Source: G963704535 sp963704535
GTDB taxonomy: Bacteria; Chloroflexota; Chloroflexia; Chloroflexales; Roseiflexaceae
NCBI GenBank assembly: GCA_963704535.1
Contig: OY969916.1
Span: 5,456,001-5,520,000 of the forward strand
DNA length: 64,000 nucleotides
Direction of reading: 5' to 3'
Each line of letters starts with the position of its first letter. Position 1 is the stretch's first letter. Position numbers and translations under genes: made by a program. The notes under the pieces were generated by a model. The model was not told where the DNA came from. It made no database searches and was given only the letters and a program-made list of their open reading frames with translations. Below are positions 40,330 to 48,947 of this stretch, in pieces.

Positions 40330-43300
40330 CTACTCCTTCCAGGTGCCAAGGGTATGCGACAACGGCAGCGTGATCATGAAGACCGCCCCGCGCCCCGGCG
40401 CCCAGGGGAGCAGCCGGATGGTGCCGTTCAGATCCTCAATGCTCGACCGGACGAACAGCAGCCCCAGCCCGCCCTCGCGATCTTTGGTCGTCACCGGCTG
40501 GTTGAAGATCAGCTGGCGCTGGTCATCGGGGATGCCGGGGCCGGTATCCCCGATCTCCATGCTGACGCGCTGGCCGTCGCAGCTCGTCCTGATGCTGATC
40601 GTGCCCTGGCCGCCCATGGCCTCACGCGCGTTCCGAATCAGGTGGTGCAAGATACGCCGCACCGTCACCTCGGCGGCATAGATCGTCGCACCGGCGCAGG
40701 CAAGGTCGAGATCGACGGCCACGCCATCCCCAAGGTGAATGTCGGCCAGCGCGGAGCGAACCAGCTCATCCGGACTCAGCGGGTAGATCTGGGAGAGCCG
40801 CCCCGGTTGCAACTCATAGAAGGTGCCGGCCAGCCGCTCGGCGCTGCGCTCGATCTCGGCAATATCGCGCCGCGCCTCGGCCAGCGCCGGGTTGTGGCGC
40901 AGCAGGTAGACCAGGCCGCGGATCTTGCCCAGCTCGGTGTTGATGTCGTGGGCGATCTCGGCCGCCCAGGCGGTGCGCGCGGCCAGGGCGGTCTTGAAGC
41001 GCAGTTGGGCGCTCTGATGCGCGCGGTCGAGGGCCAGCCCGATCTGGTAGCCGACGCTGCGCACCAGCGCCTCGTCATCCTGGTCGAAGGCATCGACCTC
41101 GGCGCTCTCCAGCACCAGCACGCCCAGCAGCCGCCCATCGCTCACCAACGTCAGGCACAGCTCCGAGCGGGTCGAACTGATCAGGTTGAGGTACGATGGA
41201 TCATCCCTGGCATCGCCGATATTGACCATCTCGACCTGGCCGCCGGCAAGCGAGCGGCGCGCAAGCTGCGAGGCGACGCTTTCCCCGCTGATCGGGAAGC
41301 TGGTGCGGCCGGCATAGTCCTGGTGGTCGATCTGGTAGAAGTCGTGCGACTCGGGGGTGAACACCAGCGACTCCTCAAGGTGATTATACGTCACCACGAA
41401 GACGCTGACGCCGGGGAACAGCCGGCGCAACGTTTCAAGGATCTTGGTCAGGCCCTGGCTCAGGTCGAGCGTAGTGCCGATGGCTCTAGTGACAGTCATC
41501 GCGGCCTGAAGCCGGTCGCGCTCCTTTTGGGTCGCCTCCAGTTGCAGCGCGTTCTGGACACCGGCGGCGGCGATGGCGGCGATCATTGGGAAGAACAGCC
41601 GCTCCTCGCCGCCGAAATCCTGCTCGGCGCGGTAGCTGAAGAACATCGCGCCCACGGCCTCGTCGCCGGCGCGCAGCGGAAAGGCGGCGGTCGAAGCGAT
41701 CCCCTCCTCGGCGACGAAACGGCCCCGCAAAAGCGCATCCTCGGCGGCCGAGCGAGCCCAGATCGGCTCGGATGTGTTCATCACGCGCGTAACCACGCTG
41801 TCCTCGGTCTCCTCGGTCAACATCCGGTCCTCGCGGAGCACGCCGAAATAGGGGCCGAGGCGGATGCGCTTGCTCTCCGGCTCGCGATACCAGATCGTCC
41901 AGACGGCGACGCCCGGCGTGATGTCACGGGCGGCATCGCGAACGGTCTCCAGGATCTGCGGCAGCCGGATCGAGGTCGTCACGGCACGGATGGCTTTCAG
42001 CACATCGTGCAAGTACCCCAGCCGCCGCAGGTTTCCAAGCGCCAGTGCGGCCACCGCCGCCAGCCGCTCGATCATGGCTTGGTGGCGCTCGGTGAATGCG
42101 TTCACCAGCGGCAACTCGATATTCAAGACCCCAATCGCGCGCCGCTCGGGCTCAAGCCAGATCGGCACATCCAGCTCGCTGCGCGTATGCTGGGCGACGC
42201 CCTGGCGGAAGAGGGCGGCGGGCGGGCCACAGGTCACATCGCCGGTGCGGTAGGCTTGGGAGCTGCTCAGCACGGCGCTGGTGATGCCCAGCTCGGTGTC
42301 GGGCTCGTAGACGCAGCCCAGCTTCCCGTCGGCCTGCCAGTAATACTTGTGGCGCTCCCGGCGCGACACATCACTGGGGACATCGGGCCGCTCCCACTTG
42401 CGTAACAGCAGCCCGGCCCAGGCATTAGTCTCGGTGTGGCGCAGCAGATCGCGGGCGGCGTCGAGCAGCGACCGCGCGATGCTGCTCTCGCCGCCGTCGA
42501 GGTCGATCACCAGCGCCTGCTCAAGCACGCGCTTGAGGATCGTCAGCTCGCGCTCGCGGTCCAGCAGATGATCCTGGACGCTCTGGTCGAAGCGCGCGTT
42601 GCGGATGGCCACGGCGGCCAGGCTCGCAAAGGACTCGACCAACTGCTGATCGAAGGTGACAAAGGACTGCGGCGCACGGTAGTCGATATACAGCACGCCG
42701 GCGGTCTCGCCGCTGTTCATATCGCGGATGGGCGCGCCGATAAACGCGCGGATGCGCTCCTGCTGGAGCAGCCCGTAGTCGGCCAGCGGCCGCCCATCGT
42801 AGCGCTCGGTCGCGGCCTGCACATCGGGGACTACCAGCGTGCCGGCGCGCACAATATGGGTGGTGATCCCGCGCTGGCGCGGCTTCAGGCGCGCCAGCCG
42901 GATCGGCTCGCCGCCGATGCTGACGATATTATCGTCGTCGTAGACGTAGGGCTCGCTGCCGGGCACGAAGGGGTAGATCGTCGCGGATGCGGCCCCGGTG
43001 GCCTCGCGCGCCGCCTCGCAGACCTGGCGGAGCGTGTCGCGCAGCGAGTGGCTACGCATATTCGCCATCACGGTGTAGTTGAGCGCGATCAGCTCCTCGC
43101 GGGCGCGCCGCTGATGCACGATCTCGTAGGTCATGGCCGCGCGCTCCAGCAGCGCCTCAAGCTGATCGAGGGCCGCCCGCCGCACAGTATCGCCCTCGTA
43201 GGCATTATCGACCACCACGACACCCAGGGCCTTCTCGCCCACGCGCAGCGGGAGCAGGGCGTAGTCGGCGGCGCCAAAGCACTCCAGAAAGGCCGGCGGA

Positions 43301-45318
43301 AGCTGTTCAGCCGCCTGCCCGGCGCGGATCACAAGGCGCCGGCCCGTGCCGAGCACTGCCTGGAAGGCTTCGACGCCCGCTTCCGGCGCCAGCGCCCACC
43401 CGGCCACGAGCCGGTCGAACGGCGCGGGGCGCAGTTGGTCGGCGACCAGCCGGCGCAGATACCCACGCATCACCCGGTGGAGTTGCCGGCCCTCGCGGCG
43501 GCGGCGCGGCGCGAGCGGCCTGGCGATCTCCACTCCGACCCGCCCGCGCAGGGCGCCGCTTTCCTCGCACAAGAAGAGCATCGCGCGGTTGAAGCCGAGC
43601 GTCTGGCGCGCCCACACCGCGCCCATCAGCGTTCCCCGCCACAGCCAGTCGTCGCGCTCGGGTCGCTCGGAGACATACCGCATCAGCTCGGCGCCGGCCC
43701 AGGAGAGCACCTCGCGCTCCTCGCCGCGCCGGCGCTGGTCCTCGTAGCGGGCGGCGCGCTCAAGCGCTGCGGCCACCTGGTCGCCGAACAGCTTGAGCAG
43801 GCTACGCTGGTGCGGCCGCAGCGCGCAACGCTCGTCGGCATTGTCAAGCGTGAGCGTGCCGAGCCGGTGGCTGCCGGCCCACAGCGGGATCTCGACCCAC
43901 TGGCCGGCGGGCGGCGCGAAACCTTGCGGCCCGAACAGCCGATCGAGCAGGATCGGCCGCTCACCGCCATCGAAGATACGCACCTCATCCTCTTCCCACA
44001 GCAGCTTGCCGTAGACCGTCTCGGCCAGCGGCACGCGCAGCCCGGCGAACTGATCGAGCCCACGGTTGCCCGCCTGGCTCAGGCCCACCAGGCTGGCGCC
44101 GTCGTCGCTCAGCTTCCACAGCCGGGCGCGGGCGAAGCCCAGGCGCAGCCCGCCCCGCACCACGATCTCGGCGATCTCGCGCTCGGAAAGCGCCCGCTGA
44201 ACCTCCTCGGCCACATTGGTGAGGATCTCCAGCCAGTCGCGCTCGTCGCGCTTATGCACGCGCTCAAGCGCCGCCTCGATCTGGCGGCCCAGCAGGCGCA
44301 GCAGCCGCACCTGGTGCTGGTCCGGCCGGGCCAGGGGCCGCAGTTCGTCGTTGTCGAGCATCAGCGCGCCCCAGAGCTGGTCCACGATCCAGAGCGGCAC
44401 GCAGACCCACTCGCCGGCCGGGGCGGCGAAGCCGGCCGACGCGAAGTGATGATCCATGTAGCCCGGCCGGTCGCGCCGGCCGGGGATGCGCACCGGGTCG
44501 CGCCGTTCCAGCAGGTCGTGCAGGTAGACCGTCTCGGCAATCGGCATGACAAAGCCCTCGAAGTCATCCAGGCCGCTGTTGCCGGCGTGGCCGACCCCCA
44601 CCAGGCTGCGGCCGTCGTCGGCGCGCTGCCAGAGCCGGACGCGCGTGAAGCCAAAGCGGAGCCCACCCTGGACGGCGGCGTCGATCACCTCGCGCTCAGA
44701 GGTGGCCCGCTGCGCCGCTTCCGCTACCTCGGCCAGCGCTTGCAACCAATCGCGCTCGTAGGTCTTTCGGACACGCTCCAAGGCCGCCGCGGCCTGGTGG
44801 CCGAATAACTCCAGCACCCGGAGCAGATCGGCGCCGATCTGCTCCGACCGGCTGACGTTGTCGAGGATCAGGATGCCCTGGAGCTGATCGTCGTTCCAGA
44901 GCGGCACGCTGACCCAATCGCCCACCGGCGCGGTGAACCCCTGGCCGGCGAAGGCGCGCGCCAGGTACGGAAGCTCGCCGGGGCCAAGCCGGCGCGGCGC
45001 GCGTTCGTGGGGCATAGAGCGCCCATACGAAAACTCGTGCAGCGGGATGTGCAGGCCGACCAGATCAGGCAGGCTTGCTGCTCCGGCCTGGGCCAAGCCC
45101 TCAAGCTGCTGCCGATCATCGCCGAGCCGCCAGAGGCTCGCTCGCTCGAAACCGAGCCGGGTGCCACCCTCGGCAATCATCGCGGCGACCTCACGCTCCG
45201 AACGGGCCACCTGGCAGCGCTCGGCGACTTCGGTGAGCACACAGATCCAGTCGCTTTCGGCGGCTGGGGCCTCGGGTTGCGGGCACTGGTCGGCGCCGGT
45301 TCGCGGATCGTGAGCCAT
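40330..45318 (-). CDS. Multi-GAF soluble sensor histidine kinase
   Basis: 1662 residues with no membrane segment. ATG at 45318 has GAAAGG eight bases upstream. The first 520 residues are three homologous GAF-type units of about 170 residues (each with DWL..L..VAE..Q.A.SERE, GGLRFGF..RLW...DG.SLVG..QAGN.GL, PLAETVY). At least four further GAF-like domains follow (for example NMRSHSLRDTLRQVCEAARE; YLHDVLKAIRAVTTSIRLPQ). The phosphoacceptor His is in WAAEIAHDINTELGKIRGLV (about 1458). The HATPase has LIRNAREAMGGQGTI, IGDTGPGIPDD and GGLGLLFVRSSIE. It forms an operon with the REC regulator downstream. Confidence 0.93.
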   Translation of the reverse strand: MAHDPRTGADQCPQPEAPAAESDWICVLTEVAERCQVARSEREVAAMIAEGGTRLGFERASLWRLGDDRQQLEGLAQAGAASLPDLVGLHIPLHEFSYGRSMPHERAPRRLGPGELPYLARAFAGQGFTAPVGDWVSVPLWNDDQLQGILILDNVSRSEQIGADLLRVLELFGHQAAAALERVRKTYERDWLQALAEVAEAAQRATSEREVIDAAVQGGLRFGFTRVRLWQRADDGRSLVGVGHAGNSGLDDFEGFVMPIAETVYLHDLLERRDPVRIPGRRDRPGYMDHHFASAGFAAPAGEWVCVPLWIVDQLWGALMLDNDELRPLARPDQHQVRLLRLLGRQIEAALERVHKRDERDWLEILTNVAEEVQRALSEREIAEIVVRGGLRLGFARARLWKLSDDGASLVGLSQAGNRGLDQFAGLRVPLAETVYGKLLWEEDEVRIFDGGERPILLDRLFGPQGFAPPAGQWVEIPLWAGSHRLGTLTLDNADERCALRPHQRSLLKLFGDQVAAALERAARYEDQRRRGEEREVLSWAGAELMRYVSERPERDDWLWRGTLMGAVWARQTLGFNRAMLFLCEESGALRGRVGVEIARPLAPRRRREGRQLHRVMRGYLRRLVADQLRPAPFDRLVAGWALAPEAGVEAFQAVLGTGRRLVIRAGQAAEQLPPAFLECFGAADYALLPLRVGEKALGVVVVDNAYEGDTVRRAALDQLEALLERAAMTYEIVHQRRAREELIALNYTVMANMRSHSLRDTLRQVCEAAREATGAASATIYPFVPGSEPYVYDDDNIVSIGGEPIRLARLKPRQRGITTHIVRAGTLVVPDVQAATERYDGRPLADYGLLQQERIRAFIGAPIRDMNSGETAGVLYIDYRAPQSFVTFDQQLVESFASLAAVAIRNARFDQSVQDHLLDRERELTILKRVLEQALVIDLDGGESSIARSLLDAARDLLRHTETNAWAGLLLRKWERPDVPSDVSRRERHKYYWQADGKLGCVYEPDTELGITSAVLSSSQAYRTGDVTCGPPAALFRQGVAQHTRSELDVPIWLEPERRAIGVLNIELPLVNAFTERHQAMIERLAAVAALALGNLRRLGYLHDVLKAIRAVTTSIRLPQILETVRDAARDITPGVAVWTIWYREPESKRIRLGPYFGVLREDRMLTEETEDSVVTRVMNTSEPIWARSAAEDALLRGRFVAEEGIASTAAFPLRAGDEAVGAMFFSYRAEQDFGGEERLFFPMIAAIAAAGVQNALQLEATQKERDRLQAAMTVTRAIGTTLDLSQGLTKILETLRRLFPGVSVFVVTYNHLEESLVFTPESHDFYQIDHQDYAGRTSFPISGESVASQLARRSLAGGQVEMVNIGDARDDPSYLNLISSTRSELCLTLVSDGRLLGVLVLESAEVDAFDQDDEALVRSVGYQIGLALDRAHQSAQLRFKTALAARTAWAAEIAHDINTELGKIRGLVYLLRHNPALAEARRDIAEIERSAERLAGTFYELQPGRLSQIYPLSPDELVRSALADIHLGDGVAVDLDLACAGATIYAAEVTVRRILHHLIRNAREAMGGQGTISIRTSCDGQRVSMEIGDTGPGIPDDQRQLIFNQPVTTKDREGGLGLLFVRSSIEDLNGTIRLLPWAPGRGAVFMITLPLSHTLGTWKE

Positions 45319-45840
45319 AACGGGCCTTTCTGTGTACACGGGCGATCTACGACCGCCGATCGGGCGTTACTGGGCCACTTGATGTGCTCATCGGCATTTG
45401 TCCGTGTTGCGTGTTGCGTGTCAGCGCAGCACGCAACACGCAACACGCAACACGCAACAGAGAATGGCGCTATCGATATCAAATGACGCATTAGCTGATC
45501 GCTGGCGCACCTCGTCGCTCCGGGAGGGAGTCAGGACACAGTGTACACGCTCACGGCTTTCAACGCCATCTCGCCGCGCTGGCAAAACGCTTTCATTTGA
45601 TGGCAGGAGCGACTTCTTCTGGGTGCGCGACAACGGGCGCGGGATGAGCGAGGCGGGGTATGCCGGGTTGTTCCAGCGGATCGTGAAGAAGGAGATAGCA
45701 CACCCACGTGCGGGCCTTTGGCGTTCCAGCCGCACCTGGGGTACTGACTCCTCACCAGCTTTGCACTGTAATACTCAATGGGTCGGGGTGTAGAACTGCC
45801 ACAGGTCCTGTTTAGATACGCTATTGCTGTGGCCAGGCGG
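45319..45840. other. Gene-free region with heptamers and a possible kinase fragment
   Basis: AACACGC heptamers in inverted orientation lie at 45405-45461. At 45620-45690 the plus strand reads FFWVRDNGRGMSEAGYAGLF, which looks like the N-box/G1 region of a histidine-kinase ATPase domain, with no flanking domain. It may be a decayed fragment. The rest shows nothing I recognise. Confidence 0.4.
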
Positions 45841-46078
45841 CATGGCGGGCCTGACATGGCAGGTGGGAGATTGCCCAAGTGGCATGGCGGGCCTGACATG
45901 GCAGGTGGGAGATTGCCCAAGTGGCATGGCGGGCCTGACATGGCAGGTGGGAGATTGCCCAAGTGGCATGGCGGGCCTGACATGGCAGGTGGGAGATTGC
46001 CCAGGTGGCATGACCGGCCTGACATGGCAGGTGGGAGATTGCCCAAGCGGCATGGCGGGCCTGACATGGCAGGTGGCG
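45841..46078. repeat. 42-bp tandem repeat, 5.6 copies
   Basis: Unit CATGGCGGGCCTGACATGGC AGGTGGGAGATTGCCCAAGTGG (42 bases), starting at 45841, 45883, 45925, 45967, 46009 and 46051. Copies are nearly identical. Four frames stay open through it, so the open frames there are not evidence of a gene. Confidence 0.95.
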
Positions 46079-46091
46079 CAGTGACCAAGCC

Positions 46092-46283
46092 CTAGTGCTC
46101 AGGGATTGCCTCACCACGCTCCTGAAGAACCTCGATATACAGGCCGATCGCGTCTTTGATGTTCTCGATGGCCTCGATCTTTGTCTGCCCCTGGCTGACG
46201 CAGCCGGGGAGACTTGGGCACTCTGCTACCCACCAGCCATCATCTAGGAACGCTATATGTATGTCTTCTGTTTGCCACTCCAC
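46092..46283 (-). CDS. HicB-family antitoxin-like protein
   Basis: A 63-residue protein. It has the HicB partial RNase-H-like core: IHIAFLDDGWWVAECPSLPG, CVSQGQTKIEAIENIKDAIG, LYIEVLQERGEAIPEH. GTG at 46283 is the best start; the frame upstream reads through an unrelated palindrome. A HicA toxin would be a 60-80-residue dsRNA-binding-fold protein next to it, and none is visible, so it is an orphan or a solitary HicB-like regulator. Its 3' end lies 14 bases from the 42-bp tandem array. Confidence 0.8.
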   Translation of the reverse strand: MEWQTEDIHIAFLDDGWWVAECPSLPGCVSQGQTKIEAIENIKDAIGLYIEVLQERGEAIPEH

Positions 46284-46387
46284 CCTGGGAATGTGCTCAA
46301 TTTTAGCATGCTGCCGCACGAAAAGCGAACTTGTAGGACAGGCAACCTGGGCATGGTGGAGATGGCGTCTATGGACCAGCCGTTCTA

Positions 46388-46446
46388 CCCATGAAGACCA
46401 CGAAGACTGCAACCAGGGTATCTGGTTGCAGTCTTCGTGGTCTTCG
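46388..46446. repeat. Perfect palindrome
   Basis: GAAGACCACGAAGACTGCAA CCAG / CTGG TTGCAGTCTTCGTGGTCTTC around GGTAT: 24-base arms with no mismatch. It lies between the GH5 gene end and the HicB-like gene, which are both on the minus strand. Confidence 0.9.
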
Positions 46447-46504
46447 GGGAACACGACAATCGTAAATCGATGAGCGGATAGAGAGCGGATACGTAAATCG
46501 CCCG

Positions 46505-48850
46505 TTACGGCTCCGTCCCCCAGATCAGTTGGCCATTGCGGTACAGCGTGACCTTGCTCCAGTCGGCGAAGGCGGTCTTGGCCGGGTCGTACGAGTAGTC
46601 GCCGGTCTCGTTGTAGTTGGTCCAGTCGTTCTTATTGAAGCGGTTCTGGATCTCGCCGACCTGGCCGCCGGCCGGGATGCTGCCGGCCGCGCTGGTGAAG
46701 CCGATCTCCAGGTAGTAGTCGGCCCCGGTGCGCGGGGTGGCCAGCTTGACGAATGTGCCGGTGATGTTGGTGCAGCCGGCAGTCGAGTAGTCGCACGCGT
46801 ATTGCTGCGGCTTGTCGCCGTCGACGGTGTACCAGTAGCGAATCTTCAGCTCGCTCAACGGCACGCCGGCACTGCCCGTGTTGACCAGCCGGAGCTGCGG
46901 CCGGATCTGATTGTCGCCAGCGTTGGTCTCGCCGGCGCGGTACTGCACCTTGACCGTGGCCGGTGCCGCCGCGTCGGTCGTGACCGAGAGCGCATTGGAA
47001 GCGGCTGAGAGGTTGCCGGCCGCATCCCTGGCTTTGACCGTGAAGCTGTAGGCGGTGTTGGCCGTCAGCCCGCTCACCGTCGCGCTGGTGCCGGTGGGCG
47101 TGGCGGCAGGCGTGGTGCTGGCGCCGATGTACACGTTGTAGCCCGTCACGCCCACATTATCGGTCGAGGCACCCCAGGACAGCGTGACGCTGGTGCTGGT
47201 CTTGCCGGTCGAGATCAGATTCGTCGGCGCGGTCGGTGCCTGGGTGTCCGATGTCGCCGGGTTGGTCGTGACCGAGAGCGCGTTGGAGGCGACCGAGAGG
47301 TTGCCGGCCGCGTCCCTGGCCTTGACCGTGAAGCTGTAGGCAGTATTGGCCGTCAGCCCGCTCACCGTGGCGCTGGTGCCGGTGGCCGTGGCCGCCGGCG
47401 TGGTGCTGGCGCCAATGTACACATTGTAGCCCGTCACGCCCACATTATCGGTCGAGGCGCCCCACGACAGCGAGACGCTGGTGCTGGTCTTGGAGGGCGA
47501 AATCAGGCTGGACGGCGCGGACGGCGCCTGGGTGTCGCCGGGGGTGGAGCTGTCGAGCGCGAACTGCATGGGGACCAGCAGGTTGTGCTTGGTCTGGTTG
47601 ACCGTGGTCCAGTCGTCGTTCAGGATGCCGCCGGTGTCGCCGGAGTTGGGGTTCCAGCACCAGAAGGTCCAGTGCATGCCGCCGGAGCCGACCGACGCCG
47701 TGCGGCCCAGGTAGCTCACCAGCGCGTCGAGCCAGGTAGTGTCGAGCGGGTCTTGCAGCCGGGTGCCGAACTCGCCGGCCATGATCGGGGCGATATTCTC
47801 CTTGTGCAAGTAGCCCCAGTACTTATCCCAGTGCGCGGGCATGTTGTTGGGGAAGGTTGGGTCGCTGAACCAGGGCTGCGCGTACACAGACTTGGGATAA
47901 TCGTGCGGCGAGTAGACCAGGCGGTTGGCGACATTGAGGCGCACGGGGTAGTCGCGGGCACCCATGATATTGCCGCCCCACCAGTTGCAATTGAGGGTCG
48001 TATCGTTCTGCCCGATCGCGATCGCCCGGCCACCGGGGCCGAAGCACTCATTGCCCTCGACCAGGATCAGCCAGTTGGGGTTGATCGCCAGGATGGCGTT
48101 GCCGGCCCGCTCGGCCGCCAGGCGCCAGTCGGTGTTCAGGTCGCCGCAGCCCCAGCAGGCGCTCTCGGCGGCGTTGCCCTGCACGCTGTGCGGCTCGTTG
48201 TGCAGGTCGGCGCCGACGACCCGGTTGTAGTTCACGACGAAGGTCGCATCTTTGTAGCGGTTGGCCAGGAACTTCCAGCCGTTGATCCAGCGCGCCTCGC
48301 CGACCGTGCGCCCGACGTTGGTGCGGTACCACAGCGGCGATTGGCTGCTGGCGTCGGGGCGGTGACGGTCGAGGATGAAGCGCAGCCCAATGCTGGTGCC
48401 GTAGTCGATCAGCTTGTCCATCACCTCGATCGCCGGCTTGCCGTCCAGGCCCAGGTTCTCGCCGTTTTCGGCATAGGTGTTGATGCCCTGAACTGTGGGG
48501 CTGCCGACCACATTGTTACTGCCGTCGTAGGTGAAGATCGAGTCGCTGTACGGCAGCCGGATGGTGTTGTAGCCCAGCGACTTGATCTGATTCAGCATCG
48601 ACTTGTAGCCGCGCGACCACAGCCCGTGCGGGAACTTATTGTCGGTCTCGAAGCCGAACCAGTTGATCCCGGCGATGCGTAGCGGCTGGTTGCCGGCGTC
48701 GAGGATCTTATTGCCGCTGGTGTGCCAGTAGCCGGTGCCCGCCGCCGACGCGCTCGGCGCCGCCGCGAATGGGACGAGCAGCGCCAGCATCAGCGCGACG
48801 GCCAGCGATCTGGAGCGCCAGGCGTGTTGTCTTCTGCGGTTCTGGGCCAT
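46505..48850 (-). CDS. Secreted endoglucanase: GH5, two FN3, CBM3
   Basis: 781 residues. Sec signal peptide 1-37 (RRRQHAWRSRSLAVALMLAL, cleavage after ASA). GH5 catalytic domain about 40-425 resembles Acidothermus E1-type endo-1,4-glucanases: GINWFGFETDNKFPHGLW, acid/base Glu in GADLHNEPHSV, nucleophile Glu in MAGEFGTRLQDP. Two near-identical fibronectin-III domains follow (TSVSLSWGASTDNVGVTGYN each). The C-terminal CBM3 binds crystalline cellulose: VQYRAGETNAGDNQIRPQLR, LSELKIRYWYTVDGD. The last gene of the cellulase run on this strand. The FN3 copies are so alike at DNA level that recent duplication is likely. Confidence 0.95.
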   Translation of the reverse strand: MAQNRRRQHAWRSRSLAVALMLALLVPFAAAPSASAAGTGYWHTSGNKILDAGNQPLRIAGINWFGFETDNKFPHGLWSRGYKSMLNQIKSLGYNTIRLPYSDSIFTYDGSNNVVGSPTVQGINTYAENGENLGLDGKPAIEVMDKLIDYGTSIGLRFILDRHRPDASSQSPLWYRTNVGRTVGEARWINGWKFLANRYKDATFVVNYNRVVGADLHNEPHSVQGNAAESACWGCGDLNTDWRLAAERAGNAILAINPNWLILVEGNECFGPGGRAIAIGQNDTTLNCNWWGGNIMGARDYPVRLNVANRLVYSPHDYPKSVYAQPWFSDPTFPNNMPAHWDKYWGYLHKENIAPIMAGEFGTRLQDPLDTTWLDALVSYLGRTASVGSGGMHWTFWCWNPNSGDTGGILNDDWTTVNQTKHNLLVPMQFALDSSTPGDTQAPSAPSSLISPSKTSTSVSLSWGASTDNVGVTGYNVYIGASTTPAATATGTSATVSGLTANTAYSFTVKARDAAGNLSVASNALSVTTNPATSDTQAPTAPTNLISTGKTSTSVTLSWGASTDNVGVTGYNVYIGASTTPAATPTGTSATVSGLTANTAYSFTVKARDAAGNLSAASNALSVTTDAAAPATVKVQYRAGETNAGDNQIRPQLRLVNTGSAGVPLSELKIRYWYTVDGDKPQQYACDYSTAGCTNITGTFVKLATPRTGADYYLEIGFTSAAGSIPAGGQVGEIQNRFNKNDWTNYNETGDYSYDPAKTAFADWSKVTLYRNGQLIWGTEP

Positions 48851-48865
48851 ACTTGGTACTCTCCT

Positions 48866-48938
48866 TTGTCCGTTGTCAGTTGTCAGTTGTCAGTTGCGGC
48901 GCAACTGACAACTGACAACTGACAACTGACAACTGACA
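48866..48938. repeat. Heptamer inverted repeat between cellulase genes
   Basis: GTCAGTT units (48872-48892) face GACAACT units (48906-48934) around GCGGCGC. It occupies nearly all of the 97-bp gap between the GH74 and GH5-CBM3 genes. Confidence 0.9.
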
Positions 48939-48947
48939 TTATTAAAC

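Noticed and set aside
45841..46078. Possible CRISPR array
   Set aside because: The 42-bp units are contiguous copies with no unique spacers, and there are no cas genes nearby.
45531..46117. Several overlapping open frames with 14-residue repeats (MAGLTWQVGDCPSG-type)
   Set aside because: They are open in several frames on both strands because a stop-free 42-bp unit is repeated. There is no binding site or family match, so this is a DNA repeat and not a repeat protein.
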